DNA from: Semisulcospira habei
Lineage: Eukaryota > Mollusca > Gastropoda > Semisulcospiridae
Assembly (NCBI GenBank): GCA_036245525.1
Contig: BTPG01000007.1
Location: 164,127,894 to 164,191,893, forward strand
Reading direction: 5' to 3'
Length of the DNA stretch: 64,000 bases
Shown: positions 45,201-56,182 of the stretch, piece by piece
Layout: each line of letters starts with the position of its first letter
Numbering within the stretch: the stretch's first letter is position 1
Notes under the pieces: model-generated
What the model saw: the letters and a program-made list of their open reading frames with translations, nothing else
Told to the model about the DNA's origin: nothing
Database searches by the model: none
Made by a program: the position numbers and the translations under genes

Positions 45201-46170
45201 AGAGCCCTGCAGCGCATCACGTCCTGCTTCGCAGACGCTGCCCAGCTCTTTGGACTCGAGGTCAGTCTGAAAAAGACAGAGGTCATCCATCAGCCGGCAC
45301 CCAAGACAGTGTATCGCCCTCCTCACATCACCATTGGCGAGTCTGAACTAAAGTCAGTGCACCAGTTTACTTACCTTGGCTGCATTATCACGTCGGACGC
45401 CAAGCTGGACAAGGAGCTTGACAGCAGGCTGGCAAAAGCGAACAGCGCTTTCGGGCGACTTTTCAAGCGGGTGTGGCACAATCGACAGCTGAAAACAGGC
45501 ACCAAGATCAGCGTGTACAGAGCTGTGGTCCTCACCACCCTGCTGTATGGTTCCGAGTCCTGGGCCCTCTACCGCAGCCAACTACGACTCCTCGAACGCT
45601 TCCACCAGCGCTGCCTGCGCACCATCCTGGGCATTCACTGGAGTGACTATGTCACCAACGTCGAGGTCCTTGAACAGGCTGAAACTGTGAGCATTGAGGC
45701 TTTGCTGCTGCGGACACAGCTCCGCTGGGCGGGGCATATCTCCAGGATGGAGGATCATCGCCTACCAAAGATCACCCTGCTCGGCGAGCTTGCTACTGGA
45801 CACCGTGACAGAGGTGCACCAAAGAAGAGATACAAAGACTGTCTCAAAAAGTCACTTAGTGCCTGCCAAATCGACCACCACCAGTGGTCTTCGCTTGCTG
45901 CGGACCGTGACACCTGGCGCTCCACCATTTACAAGGCAGCTGTCTCCTTTGAGGACTCTCGCAGAGCTAGCCTTAAGGACAAGCGGCTCAGGAGAAAAAA
46001 CAGAGATGCCGCAACTCAGAACCCTGGCCATACCTCCCCCTGCAGCCACTGCGGTCGAACCTGCCTGTCCCGGATTGGCCTCCGCAGCCACGAACAAGCC
46101 TGCAGATGTCGTGGGCAACTCCTATAAAATCTTCGTTTGCGAAGTCAAGCCAAAGAAGAAAGAGAAGTAG
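42230..46170 (+). mobile_element. Near full-length LINE (endonuclease + reverse transcriptase + zinc motif)
   Basis: A copy-and-paste retrotransposon. A GC-rich leader (42230-42899) precedes ATG 42900. The APE endonuclease (42900-43700) shows ACWNIRTM, ALSEVRLP, ILGDFNARVG and the terminal TDHRLV. A linker follows in frame +2 (43718-43975), and the reverse transcriptase is back in the first frame from about 43977 to 46127, with GIDGIPPEIW, CGFRANRSTTDMV, FVDLTKAFDTV, GVKQGCVLAPTLF and catalytic FADDA near 45165. It ends with a C2HC-type finger (CSHCGRTCLSRIGL...H). The two frame changes sit at GGGGGCCCC (about 43720) and a nine-A run (43966-43974). The tail after TAA is purine-rich (AAGAAGAAAGAGAAG). 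Clade unresolved, RTE-like. Confidence 0.88.
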
Positions 46171-46174
46171 TGTA

Positions 46175-46842
46175 GCACGAGTACTGAAGCCTATGCACAC
46201 GAACAGCTATTACCTAAGACACCAAGAATAGTGACTTTTCCCCTTATAAGAGCAGCGACACCACACGGCAGCAGGAGAAGACAATTTCAGCTAAGTCGAC
46301 CATTAACTAAATTACAAGACAATACCTGTAAGTGTCATGACAATACCTGTATTGAAGTCTTTTGGAAATCTTATAAGTATGTGTATCAAAGAGGAGTGCC
46401 TCTTTCAAATGAAACCAAGTGCATGAGTACAATCTGACCTAACTATGAAAGATCTGAAAGGAAAATACATGTACGTCACAATTTTGCATTCTGTGTGAAT
46501 GTTGGAAGAGGGGCTTACTGCCATACTGGTGTTGCAGAAAAGGAAAATAGTTTTAAATTTAAAAGGGGTTGCCTCCCTTATACTATTTTTGAGTGGAAAT
46601 ATAGCTGAAACCATCGCTGAAATACTGCAAACGTGGCGGTGAATATTGTGCCGCCAACACCGACATATTGTTCACGTCTTCAAAGAGCTACAAAAGGAAG
46701 CATCTCCCATAAAATCGTTACAGTACTACCCACAATGAAAAGAAAATTGGGTTTTCCTCTGAAAATAAATCAATTTTTTAAATTCCGAAAATACCGGACC
46801 TGAGGAATATTCTCACACCTGAACATTTTACCGACTTTAGGT
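46175..46842. other. No gene seen
   Basis: AT-rich sequence without convincing ORFs; no recognised repeat. Confidence 0.3.
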
Positions 46843-46965
46843 TTAACCATTTCCATCCTGATACACTACTGTCTGAAATAAATTTGACTGTGACAGTTCA
46901 AGGGTAGTTCAAGGCACCCAAAGGCGCCAAGCTATTCTGGCACTACCCTTGAACTAATATAATAA
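46843..46965. mobile_element. Family C hairpin MITE, truncated
   Basis: TTAACCATTTCCATCCTGAT left end, then AGTTCAAGGGTAGTTCAAGG and the full right arm GCGCCAAGCTATTCTGGCAC. Most of the left arm is lost. Confidence 0.65.
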
Positions 46966-46989
46966 TAAGAAGAATAGAGAAATTCATAT

Positions 46990-48340
46990 CACCACCTCAG
47001 GTGCAACTCGCAATCACACACACTCACACAACAGTTTACAAACAAATGGACAATAACATAGCTACAAAATTGACAATGACTCAGGACGATTGAAGCCCAT
47101 CGCTAAGGCATCTAAAGGCAGGCACCAGTGGCCTCATTCTGACCCGAACCTCCCTGACAAAAACAGAATACTAACTTGGACAACCCTATGTCTCCTGAAC
47201 GCACTATTATTTGTGCTTTCGTAAAGTTCCTACTTGACTAAAGCGAGTACATGAAATACAAATTAACAACAGAAACAAAATACCGTCGACTGAGAAATAA
47301 TCTCAGATCTAGGCTACATAAAAACAGCAGTTAAAGCTGCGCCTGGGGGCCTGCCGCCATAGTACAGCACCGGTATTTAGAGGGCACCACTCCTACAAAG
47401 TCCGTCAACACTATGGGTTATATTATAAATATGAGAAATGCGCCATATAAATACTATGTATTATTATTATGTTTTACATATAAATATGATTCTGGTATCC
47501 GCCATGAGTCGTTATAATAAAATACCCACACACCCGACACACAGTCCTGTTCTCTTCGCTGGCACACTGCATGTTGGGAAATGTCTGTCAACAGCGAAGT
47601 TCGGCGAGCCAGGCAGATGCTACATAAACACGGCCGCTGAGGAGGAAACGCAGTATAACCTCATCTGTAATGTAGCCTTCACCCGAATGAAACATTTCAG
47701 CCTCAGAATTTAATAGGTTACAAGAACATTAATCTGAAACTAAAGCAAATCCGAGAGCACAGTTTCATTCAAAATAAAGTTAATGGCATGAACAATAATT
47801 GCGGCAAAGTTGGCCTTTCTATCGCTATCCATCGGCTATTTCTCCGAAGTTTTGATGTAGGGTTGTGCTCCTATTTTGTTGCATTTCTATTGTCAAAGGC
47901 TATAAATTGTAATATCAACTACTTTATTTTTCTGAAAGGTTCTCATAAGACTATGACGAGAGAATACTGACTGCATATGAATGTAACATGTTTTACTCCT
48001 TATAAAATTCCATAAGGCTTTAAACAGATTGATAGATGGCTACCCACTGAATGCTCCATCAATCAACTCAAAATTGCAAGTTCAAGCAATCTCTACATCA
48101 ATGTCTGTGCTCTACGTTTTTGATACTCTATGCAAAAGCGCCATTTGAATCTAGTCATGGTTGTCCATAGCTTAAGTCTGCAAAATGCATGGCTGGTCTG
48201 TGATTATGAAACTTGATGAACTTGGTAAAGGTTGATTAAAATTTTAAGCGCACGCTTTAACATTAATTTTCTAACACCTGACGAAACCATCACACAATTC
48301 TGCAGGTCGAAAAAAAAAAAAATGCAGGAAACAAATGACA
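46990..48340. other. No gene seen; one LINE-like tail
   Basis: Mostly AT-rich sequence. At 47420-47475 ATGCGCCATATAAATACTAT plus (ATT)n is a probable non-LTR 3' tail. The ORF at 47438-47713 has no recognisable protein feature. Confidence 0.35.
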
Positions 48341-48432
48341 GACACCCTTTGCATGTCGGTAGCCGTTTTAGTCGCGATGATTCCTACTTGAATCGTCACG
48401 ACTAAAATAGCTTCTGACACACAAAGGGTTAA
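48341..48432. mobile_element. Family E TTAA hairpin
   Basis: CACCCTTTGCATGTCGGTAG opens and TGACACACAAAGGGTTAA closes, around GATGATTCCTACTTGAATCG. Confidence 0.7.
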
Positions 48433-48569
48433 ACCCCTAGTGCAAGCAGCCACTGGTAGTGTAAACCAGTTCAGTTCACAGTGCTGGTAGCTGTGTGCAC
48501 AAGGGGATTAACTAGTCGCACTTACCTCTGACCAAGCAGGACAGCGCCAACACCTGTAATTTACCTGTG

Positions 48570-48650
48570 GATCATCAATAGCTGCAAAAGTGTTGTAGAG
48601 TGTTGCCGTTGGCAACGCTCTACGACACTTTTGCAGCTATTGATGCGATC
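48570..48650. repeat. Near-perfect 80-bp palindrome (family O)
   Basis: GATCATCAATAGCTGCAAAA and its complement meet at GTGTTGCCGTTGGCAACGC. Half-copies of CATCAATAGCTGC(G/A)CAAATGTCAT occur near 37467 and 37760. Confidence 0.7.
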
Positions 48651-48924
48651 TGCTCCGTTAATAGTTCACAATATATCTTTTATGAAGATTCTTAGTACAG
48701 GTATGTCTTACAATACTACTGGACAGAAGGGCTTACTTAACCTATAAAGTTTGAATATCTTAAAATTCTGCACTTCTTCTCCTTTGTATGTAGGAGAGTT
48801 TCCTCTGCATGCGCAGTAGAACACCACTGTTTTGTGTACCTACACACATAGATCGTGAAAGGCGCAGTATAGACAAGAACAGCAAAGTCCTCATGACTCA
48901 TGAACATGAACGATTTGCATCATT

Positions 48925-49320
48925 TATCTGACCTGTGACCTTGACCTTTCTGAGAAGTCACTCAAGTGTTTATGCTATGAGCAAGTATTTAAATGTCAAA
49001 TAACAATAGCACTTGCAAAATCCTATGTCTTGTCAACATATGTGCACGTTTCACACATTAGTCAACCTCCCTTGACCCTTGGAGTGGTCAGCATGTGCTG
49101 GAAGGTGTTATCGTCAACTAAAGTTTAAAGTATTTGCAAAAGTGGAAATAAAATCTAACATTCTATATAGCCATTTCTCAGGCATGACCTCTTGTGACCC
49201 TCGACGTTTGAGTGGAGTTGCCAAATTAGTACCTACACAGGAAAGTTTTATCATTGGCTTTTAAGTTGAAAAACAGTTATTGAGAAATGAGACAATTTTC
49301 ATAAAACTTTTGACCTATTT
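48925..49320. repeat. Inverted dispersed copies of the intron-3 repeat
   Basis: TGACCTTGACCTTTCTGAGA, CACATTAGTCAACCTCCCTT and AGGCATGACCTCTTGTGACC are complements of the 10-kb units. Confidence 0.6.
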
Positions 49321-49344
49321 ATCAACCCACTGTGAAACTGACCT

Positions 49345-49530
49345 TTAACCCATTATATCCTGAAGCTGACTTTTTAAAAAAAAATGCTTATTGTCCTATG
49401 AAAGCTACATTACAGATTAGGAGATAAATCAAGCATTTTAGTTCAAGGGTGGTGCCAGAACAGCTTGGTGCCTTAGCTATCATAGTCTAATTTATTTCAA
49501 GCAACAGTGTATCAGGATGACAAGGGTTAA
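49345..49530. mobile_element. Family C TTAA MITE with deleted hairpin arm
   Basis: TTAACCCATTATATCCTGAA left; CAGGATGACAAGGGTTAA right. GTGGTGCCAGAACAGCTTGG is followed by a shortened right arm. Confidence 0.7.
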
Positions 49531-49619
49531 GCAAATCTATCCCTGATATGTTTAGAAGGAATTTAGCAATCAATGCCTAACATGGAGCAGATCGCATTAA
49601 CATGAACATCAATGAAGAG

Positions 49620-50005
49620 TACAAAACATGATCAGGCAAGGGGAAGGGTGGGGGTAGAGAACAAGGTGGAGCTGGGAGGTGGTTAGGAATGGGGAAGGCC
49701 AGGGGGCAGGGAAAGGGGTGGGGGGTGGGACAGCTGGGGATGGGGGCAGGAGGGATGTAAAATGGAGGGGTTGGAAGAGAAGGGGTAGGGAAGGGGATGG
49801 AGTTGGGTTAGTAAGTGTGGGTTAGTGCTAGGGTTAGTAAGGGGAAAGGATGGGGTAAGTTAGTGATTAGTTAAGTTAGGAAAGGGTAGAGTGGGGGTTG
49901 GATGGTATTAGAAGAGTTAGTGGGGAAGGGAAAGGATAAATTAGTGATTAGGTGGGTCAAAAAAGGATGCAAGGTGAATAGGGAGTGAAAGAGGGGAGTG
50001 TTAGC
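49620..50005. repeat. Purine-rich GGGA/GTTAG low-complexity stretch
   Basis: GGGGAAGG and GGGTTAGTAAG-type sequence; no coding signal. Confidence 0.7.
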
Positions 50006-50008
50006 TTG

Positions 50009-50100
50009 TTAATCCTTTGGCTGTTGGTAGCAGATTTTGTCATGATGATTTCTGCAGAAATCATCACGACCAAAACCGCTACCAACAGCCAAAGAGATAA
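50009..50100. mobile_element. Family E TTAA hairpin
   Basis: TTAATCCTTTGGCTGTTGG opens and CCAACAGCCAAAGAGATAA closes, around GATGATTTCTGCAGAAATCA. Both arms read CTGTT where the copy at 20380 reads CTGTC. Confidence 0.8.
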
Positions 50101-50323
50101 GGTGAGAGGGGGGTGTTTTAGTTAGTGATTACAGCCCAGTTAGCTGGGGGTGGGAGAAAGAGTACAAGATTAGTTAGGTCAGGAAAGAAACGAGAAATTG
50201 GAAAGTTAGGGTGGGTGTTGAGGGGAAAACTGTTGAAGTATAATGGAAAGGGAAACCTCCTTGTGCACACAGCCACGGGTACTGTTTACCAGTGGCAACA
50301 CACACAAAGGGTTGGGATGGGTG

Positions 50324-50494
50324 TTATGTGATGAAGTAGTAATTAATGAGTGCTAGCAAGTCCTGGGGGTCGTTGGCAGCCAGGGGACAGGTCCCATCCA
50401 GGTGCGTCTCCAGGGCAGTCAGCATCTCACTCTTGTGACTGGCTGTGGCCCGGTGCGGATGGAAGGGGTCAAGACACAACAAACACCTTGTTGC
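50324..50494 (-). CDS. Terminal coding exon of an unidentified gene
   Basis: On the minus strand the acceptor TTTTATTTCAG precedes 50494. The open frame runs 56 codons to TAA at 50326-50324. It begins ATRCLLCLDPFHPHRATASH and ends LLALINYYFIT, with a CxxC early on and a balanced GC-rich codon composition unlike its AT-rich surroundings. That and the clean acceptor argue for a real last exon. I do not recognise the family. Upstream exons should lie at higher coordinates on this strand, but none is evident up to 57 kb, so the preceding intron is long, the exons are short, or this is a processed or displaced fragment. Confidence 0.5.
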   Translation of the reverse strand, partial: ATRCLLCLDPFHPHRATASHKSEMLTALETHLDGTCPLAANDPQDLLALINYYFIT

Positions 50495-50559
50495 CTGAAA
50501 TAAAATGACGCACTGTAAATAAAAATTGCAGTGATCGGTCTGCATAGCCCGGTGCATGC

Positions 50560-51020
50560 AGTCCCATGTAACTGCAATGGTGTAGTGTGTTGGGGCTGAA
50601 CAAGATAATTTAATTCATTGCTGTAGCATCACCAAATGCAGGAACTGATGAGTGGCACATTCCGGTTGAGAAAACAGGCTGCAAAAATGTTACCTTTTTT
50701 TGTTCTGGTGTTGGTATTATTTTAGTTGCTTAGTTACTAATTATTATCTCACAGAAATAAAGAAAATAGTTTTCATCTTGTTTGTTTATTTGAGTAAGTC
50801 ATGTTGTGCATTTTAGACATCAGCAAAAAAAAACCACCCACACTGGTCCCTGATCCTGTCCATCCACACAAACTTGTGCAGACCATGTCCATTATCAGGG
50901 CCATCTGCAGTGAGGGAGTTAAACACACCCCTGTGTCATTCCCCAAGAGCTGACACCAGTTGCCTTGCCAGTCATCTTCTGAACCCTACCATCACACGAC
51001 ATTGGCACGTGACTGTGGTT
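50560..51020. other. No further exon recognised
   Basis: Intronic or intergenic sequence on the upstream side of the minus-strand exon; nothing recognised. Confidence 0.3.
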
Positions 51021-51025
51021 TAAAC

Positions 51026-51251
51026 TTAATCCTTATCATTCGGAATACACTAGTGTGTGAAATAAATTTGACTAAAATAGTTCAAGGGTAGTGCCAGAAT
51101 AGCCTGGCGCCTCTAGGCGCCAAGCTATTCTGGCACCACCCTTGAACTAAAGCCATTGGTCTATATATCTGTACCTGTAAGTACTATAATGTAGATTGCA
51201 TATGGCAGTGTACACATTTGAAGCTATTAGCCTCAGTATGATATGGGTTAA
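51026..51251. mobile_element. Family C TTAA hairpin MITE, intact
   Basis: TTAATCCTTATCATTCGGAA left; CTCAGTATGATATGGGTTAA right. The hairpin GGTAGTGCCAGAATAGCCTG / GGCACCACC arm is at 51078-51150. Confidence 0.8.
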
Positions 51252-52396
51252 ACAGGAGCTCTTAAATGATCATGTCCTGTCAGGAACTGGACAAACAAAC
51301 ACAATACCATATTTCAGCTGAAAAGCACGGTTTACATACATACACAGATCAACATCTGTATACCATTACCGAGATACCTGCAGGGTTCCCATAAGTTTGG
51401 TGGAAAAAATTCCATACTTTTTAAAGACCTTTTTAAGACTGACACAACAGTTTTCGAAAGCTCAGTAGTATATACGCCAAACTTGTGTAATAATGAAACG
51501 TGGAACCTATTTTTCGGGGCAAATTATTTTATTTAATGTGAGATATCTTATCTTTAATGTGAGATATGCTGAGGCAATCTCCCTGGGTATGTGTGCCTTG
51601 TCTTGTGTGCCTCGCATCGAGCTTTGCTTCATCCGAAGCTGGTGCTAACCAAGCTTTGAATTGACTTTTTCTAGCCATAAGTGGCTAAAGATGCACTTCA
51701 CCATTTCTATCTTTGGCAAAAATCTGCGCAACTTTCCATGCACAGGACGAAAGGAAGTTGAATGATTCTAATTATGCATGTGCAGCTTTTCTACAAGGGA
51801 AGTCACTGCAGAAGAAAAAAGGGGAGTCTTCTAGCAATAAACGATCAGCTTCAGACATACTTATGAATTAAATTATAGTCTTCAGGTTAGGTTTTCAAAC
51901 TTTCAGATTTTCTTGTAAAGTAAATTGCATGTCAATGTAAGATTGCCATACTTTTAATTTTCCAAAACTGTTCTATACATAGCTCAACAAAAACGAACTT
52001 TCCATAGTTTTTCCAGCCATGGAAAAGATTTTTGTATTTTCCATAGCTTTTCCAGACTTCCATGACTCTGTGGGAACCCTGTACCTGGCAACTAAAGCCA
52101 GACAGTGTCATTCCCATTTATAATAACACATTTAGCCCCAACACACTACAAGTGCTATCGCATGTGAACCAATCATGCTAAACAGAAAACATGAAATGAC
52201 ATGCACTAAGAAAAAACTAAAGAACACCTTTGTGCATTCATGCAGCCACCAGTACTGTTTACAGCATATGAGCCATTCTCAAAAGATGATAAGCACCGAA
52301 CAGTGACCACGTTTGTCACTCAAGCATTAACATTATATTGCACCGACGCATTCCATTTTATTGGCAATTGTGCGCTAGAAAACGCTCCTGAATGCC
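51252..52396. other. No gene seen
   Basis: AT-rich; includes 'CTTTTTAAAGACCTTTTTAAG' type low complexity and TTCCATAGCTTTTCCA duplications (about 51995-52060). No exon signal. Confidence 0.3.
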
Positions 52397-52554
52397 CAGA
52401 AACGTGAGCAAGAGAAATAGATCCTCATGAGAATCTATGCCTCCTAGCCCTACTGATATCAGTTTGAATGCATGTTCCCAGTACAGGGGGTTCTTCAGCA
52501 TCGAATTTACAAAGATTTTCAGATACAGTTTGCATCATCTGGCAGTTAACCCGT

Positions 52555-52659
52555 TTAACCCAAAGGTCCCATTTCTCAAATTTTGGAGGTGTTGCCTAAT
52601 GACTATGTACCAGTTGCAGGCCATCTTCTGCTGTAGAGATCCGGGGCTAAAGGGGTTAA
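52555..52659. mobile_element. Family B element that has lost its hairpin
   Basis: TTAACCCAAAGGTCCCATTT left, GTACCAGTTGCAGG, then directly CCATCTTCTGCTGTAGAGAT and GGGGCTAAAGGGGTTAA. Only the outer shell, about 105 bp, remains. Confidence 0.75.
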
Positions 52660-52896
52660 GTGGTAAATAATGTCATTGCTGACACTGTGACAGTTGCGGG
52701 GGCTCATCATGTTCACTTGCTGACTCTCTCCATGTTCATGTTCCTCAGTTGGAACATGCAGTAATCAGACTTTCATTCTGCAGTGTTTTCACAAATTTTT
52801 TTCCACAGTCACTTTCACATTTATTTTGAGACATGGTGTTTTATGCAACCCATCTGCACGCGACATGTCTCAAATGAGTTAAAGTTAAACACAAAA

Positions 52897-52988
52897 TTAA
52901 CCCTTTGGGTCTCAGTAGTTATTCTGGTTGAGGTGATTCGTGCAGGAATCTCCTCGATCAAAATCGCTACCAACACCCAAAGGGTTAA
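52897..52988. mobile_element. Family E TTAA hairpin, ends intact
   Basis: TTAACCCTTTGGGTCTCAGT opens and CAACACCCAAAGGGTTAA closes; both TTAA copies are present. Confidence 0.8.
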
Positions 52989-53392
52989 TACTCTGACATC
53001 AAGCAGCATACCTGGAAACGAAAGTGTGCTAACTGAAACTTTGACAGTTAGTTATCATCTTCATTTTCCCCCCATCATCGTCAGTTTACAGTCCAGTATG
53101 ATGGAGTCCTTTCCATGTCAAGCCAGTTCTGTATCAGATGGTTACGGATGCTTCCATTGCGTGTCTTGTAACAGAAAAGATAATCAGTGATTCTTTCAGT
53201 TTCACAACCATTCAGCCCTGACTCGCTTCAACAAGAATTTGATCAACCATGAAAGTACAAGGGTGGTGCCAGAACAGCTTGGTGCCTCAAATTGCAAAAC
53301 TATTCTGCTGTACATAGTCGTCCGTTTGCCTCAATGGCTATGAAGTCTTTGAGTTCAACTTCAAGGCAACCCCTGAGTTATTCTTAAATCAG

Positions 53393-53612
53393 TTAACCCT
53401 TTTCATCCTGATACACTATTGCTTGAAATACATTTGACTATGATAGTTCAAGGGTGGTGCCAGGATAGCTTGGCGCTGAGGCGCCACGCTATTGAGTATT
53501 CTGGCACCACTCTTGAACTAAAATGGCTGATCTATCTCCTAATCTGTAATGTAGCCTTCACAGGAAAACAAGCAAATTGTTTAAAAATCAGCCTCAGGAT
53601 GTAATGGGTTAA
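53393..53612. mobile_element. Family C TTAA hairpin MITE
   Basis: TTAACCCTTTTCATCCTGAT left; GCCTCAGGATGTAATGGGTTAA-type right end. The hairpin GGTGGTGCCAGGATAGCTTG / complement is at 53445-53522 with a small insertion in the right arm. A decayed relative lies just upstream at 53245-53300. Confidence 0.8.
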
Positions 53613-53740
53613 TCAGACCCAGGTTTAAGACAGTATGTTGACCTCCTTTACAAGTCTAGCATGGAAAGACAGTTGGCCGCATCCTTTGTACAACTGAAGT
53701 AAGGACTAAAACTAGGACTTTGTTGCTGGATCACCCCAAT

Positions 53741-53808
53741 GTTTGTGGCATGCGTCCTGGTAGCAGTAAGTAAGACATACTGACTGCTACCTTCATGCAT
53801 GCCACAAC
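53741..53808. repeat. Palindrome 'TGTGGCATGCGTCCTGGTAGCAGT'
   Basis: GTTTGTGGCATGCGTCCTGG and its partner GACTGCTACCTTCATGCATG surround AAGTAAGACATAC. Single copy in this window. Confidence 0.6.
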
Positions 53809-54019
53809 ACTCCGACTCTTAATGCGGGATGAGCACCTCAAACTATGAATGTCAATGCAGCAACTGGCATATTCTTACCAGTCCCTGCAGCTGCAAAGGC
53901 TCATAAGAATATACCCCTCTTGCAGACGGAGCCAGAACAGGGATAGATAAATCCATGGAATGTTTGAAATCTGTGTAATGTTTGACCTACTTCTGAGTCG
54001 GGATAACCCATTGCAGACG

Positions 54020-54196
54020 TTAACCCTTTTAGCCCCAAGGTCCCATTTCTCAAAGTTTGGAGGTGTTGCCTAATGAGTATGTACCTGTGGTAGGAGATGG
54101 ATTGATCATGATAATTTTTAAGGGTAGTGCCAGATGAGCTTGGTGCCTGAAGGCACAAAGCTCATCTGACACTACCCTTGAATTATCATGATCTAA
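54020..54196. mobile_element. Family B hairpin MITE, right end lost
   Basis: TTAACCCTTTTAGCCCCAAG left; hairpin GATTGATCATGATAATTTTT / complement at 54100-54192. Confidence 0.75.
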
Positions 54197-54357
54197 CGAC
54201 TGCCAGGTTATACTATAATTTGTAACCTCGCCAACCTGAATCTCATTCCACCCCTCATTTTCAAGGCAAGTTATGCAACTGTAGTTGATGTGTTACATAC
54301 TGAACTTGCGTAATTCTGCTTTGCCCTCCTGCCATTATTTGGCAAAGACCAGTACAA

Positions 54358-54441
54358 TGTCCATTTTAGAGGCGCCAAGCTATTCTGGCACCACCCTTGA
54401 ACTATCATAGTCAAATTAATTTTAAGGGTGAAAAGGGTTAA
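54358..54441. mobile_element. Family C right-half fragment
   Basis: GAGGCGCCAAGCTATTCTGG to GAAAAGGGTTAA; the left arm is absent. Confidence 0.65.
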
Positions 54442-54839
54442 TCAGATGTGAATTATTGCCACCTGTACACAAGTAGGTGCATGAGGATGTAGGTCTCTTG
54501 CTGAGAGCAGTTTCCTTTTCATAACATGACGTGGAGCATTTCCCCAAGCACATAGTTAACCCCACCCAGGGCAGACCCGGTTGGGGGCGCTTCTAACCAG
54601 GCCGGATATAACAAAGGTTTTCCCAAACCTTTTCCAGAGCTGCCAACAACACTCTGTATATAGAAATTACGTTTATAACACACTCCGGATAAAACAACAA
54701 AAACTGGCTCCCCTGGCGATCGGTTATAGCGACGTTTACTGTCTAAATAAACATTCAGTGGCAATCTGTACACAGAGATATTAACATTGTGTGGATCAAG
54801 TTTGAAATGTCCTACTCTTGTTAAGACTATCTTTTTATT

Positions 54840-54905
54840 GAGGCCGCCGTGAGATAGCCTTCGTCGCCTGCTCGGTGTTAAACCCCAATAACTAACTAAC
54901 TAACT
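54840..54905 (+). repeat. SINE-like tail 'CCGCCGTGAGATAGCC...AACTAACTAAC'
   Basis: A near copy is at 12618-12676 (CCGCCGTGAGATGGCCTGAG ... TAACTAACTAAC). Both end in short ACTA repeats, like retroposon tails. Confidence 0.5.
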
Positions 54906-54952
54906 TTTTATTGAGATTCTTGCATGTGTGCGTCCTTGCGTGCGTGCGGACT

Positions 54953-55158
54953 TCCTGCCGGAATAACAACAGCCTGACATCCTGCCGGAATAACAACAGA
55001 CTGACAACCTGCCAGAATAACAACAGTCTGACGTCCTGCCAGACTAACAACAGCCTGACATCCTGCCAGAATAACAACAGCCTGACATCCTGCCAGAATA
55101 ACAACAGCCTGACATCCTGCCGGAATAACAACGGCCTGACATCCTGCCGGAATAACAA
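54953..55158. repeat. 27-bp minisatellite, left block
   Basis: About 7.5 copies of CTGACATCCTGCCGGAATAA + CAACAGC. The array continues at 55547 beyond an inserted retroposon. Confidence 0.9.
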
Positions 55159-55546
55159 CCCCCACCCGGGTCTGCCTTGGGGGACTTGGGTGGGGTTAAC
55201 TACTTTTTAGTTCCCAGGGTCACCCTGGTCAGCCCCACAGGGTGGGTTTTCCTCTCTATTCTGGGGCATGTGTTCCTGTCTACCCTTTGTCCATTCACCT
55301 GTATTTACCTTTTTTAAACTCGTCCCTACTGTCTGCGCTGCCTGTAGCTCTTGATATTGGATGTGTGTTGCTAAATTAATGGTCTTAGCTTTATTTAGAC
55401 CCCATGTGTTAGGTTTATTTAACGTATTTGACCGCTGGCGACATACATTCAATGTTCTGTTTAGGGTTTTTTCACAAACAGTGTAGGCACGTCCTGAGAA
55501 AGTCTTGTTGCTGTCGGAACGTTAAGCAATGTACAATCAATCAATA
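55159..55546 (+). mobile_element. Short retroposon (SINE-like), copy 3, inside the minisatellite
   Basis: CCCCACCCGGGTCTGCCTTG to GGAACGTTAAGCAATGTACA plus AATCAATCAATA. It matches 38478-38835 closely. The same 27-bp repeat on both sides shows it inserted into the array. Confidence 0.8.
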
Positions 55547-56182
55547 ATCCTGCCGGAATAACAACAGCCTGACATCCTGCCGGAATAACAACAGCCTGAC
55601 ATCCTGCCGGAATAACAACAGCCTGACATCCTGCCGGAATAACAACAGCCTGACATCCTGCCAGAATAACAACCTGACATCCTGCCAGAATAACAACAGC
55701 CTGACGTCCTGCCGGAATAACAATAGCCGGACGTCCTGCCGGAATAACAACAGCCTGACATCGTGCCGGAATAACAACAGCCTGACGTCCTGCGAATAAC
55801 ACGCTGACATCCGCGGAATAACAACAGTCTGACATCCTGCCGAATACACAGTCGACGTCCTGCCGGAATAACAACAGCCTGACGTCCTGCCGGAATACCA
55901 ACAGCCTGACGTCCTGCCGGAATAACAACAGTCTGACATCCTGCCGGAATAACAACAGTCTGACATCCTGCCGGAATAACAACAGTCTGACATCCTGCCG
56001 GAATAACAACAGCCTCACGTCCTGCCAGAATAACAACAGTCTGACATCCTGCCGGAATAACAACAGTCTGACATCCTGCCGGAATAACAACAGTCTGACG
56101 TCCTGCCGGAATAACAACAGCCTGACATCCTGCCGGAATAACAACAGTCTGACGTCCTGCCGGAATAACAACAGCCTGACTG
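55547..56182. repeat. 27-bp minisatellite, right block
   Basis: About 23 copies, alternating GCCTGACATCC, GTCTGACATCC and GCCTGACGTCC variants, with a few disrupted units near 55790-55850. All three minus frames are open because 27 is a multiple of three. Confidence 0.92.

Noticed and set aside
47438..47713. 91-codon ORF as a possible small gene
   Set aside because: It starts within a retroposon tail and has no signal peptide, domain or composition difference from its surroundings.
53085..53190. Cysteine-rich frame (YGCFHCVSCNRK) that might be a fourth peptide exon
   Set aside because: The nearby acceptors (CGTCAG, TTTACAG) would enter a different frame if spliced from the phase-1 signal exon, so it does not fit the gene model. 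The ORF also overlaps a family E hairpin.
54953..55158. CRISPR-like array of regular short repeats
   Set aside because: Repeats are contiguous with no spacers, and the genome is eukaryotic.
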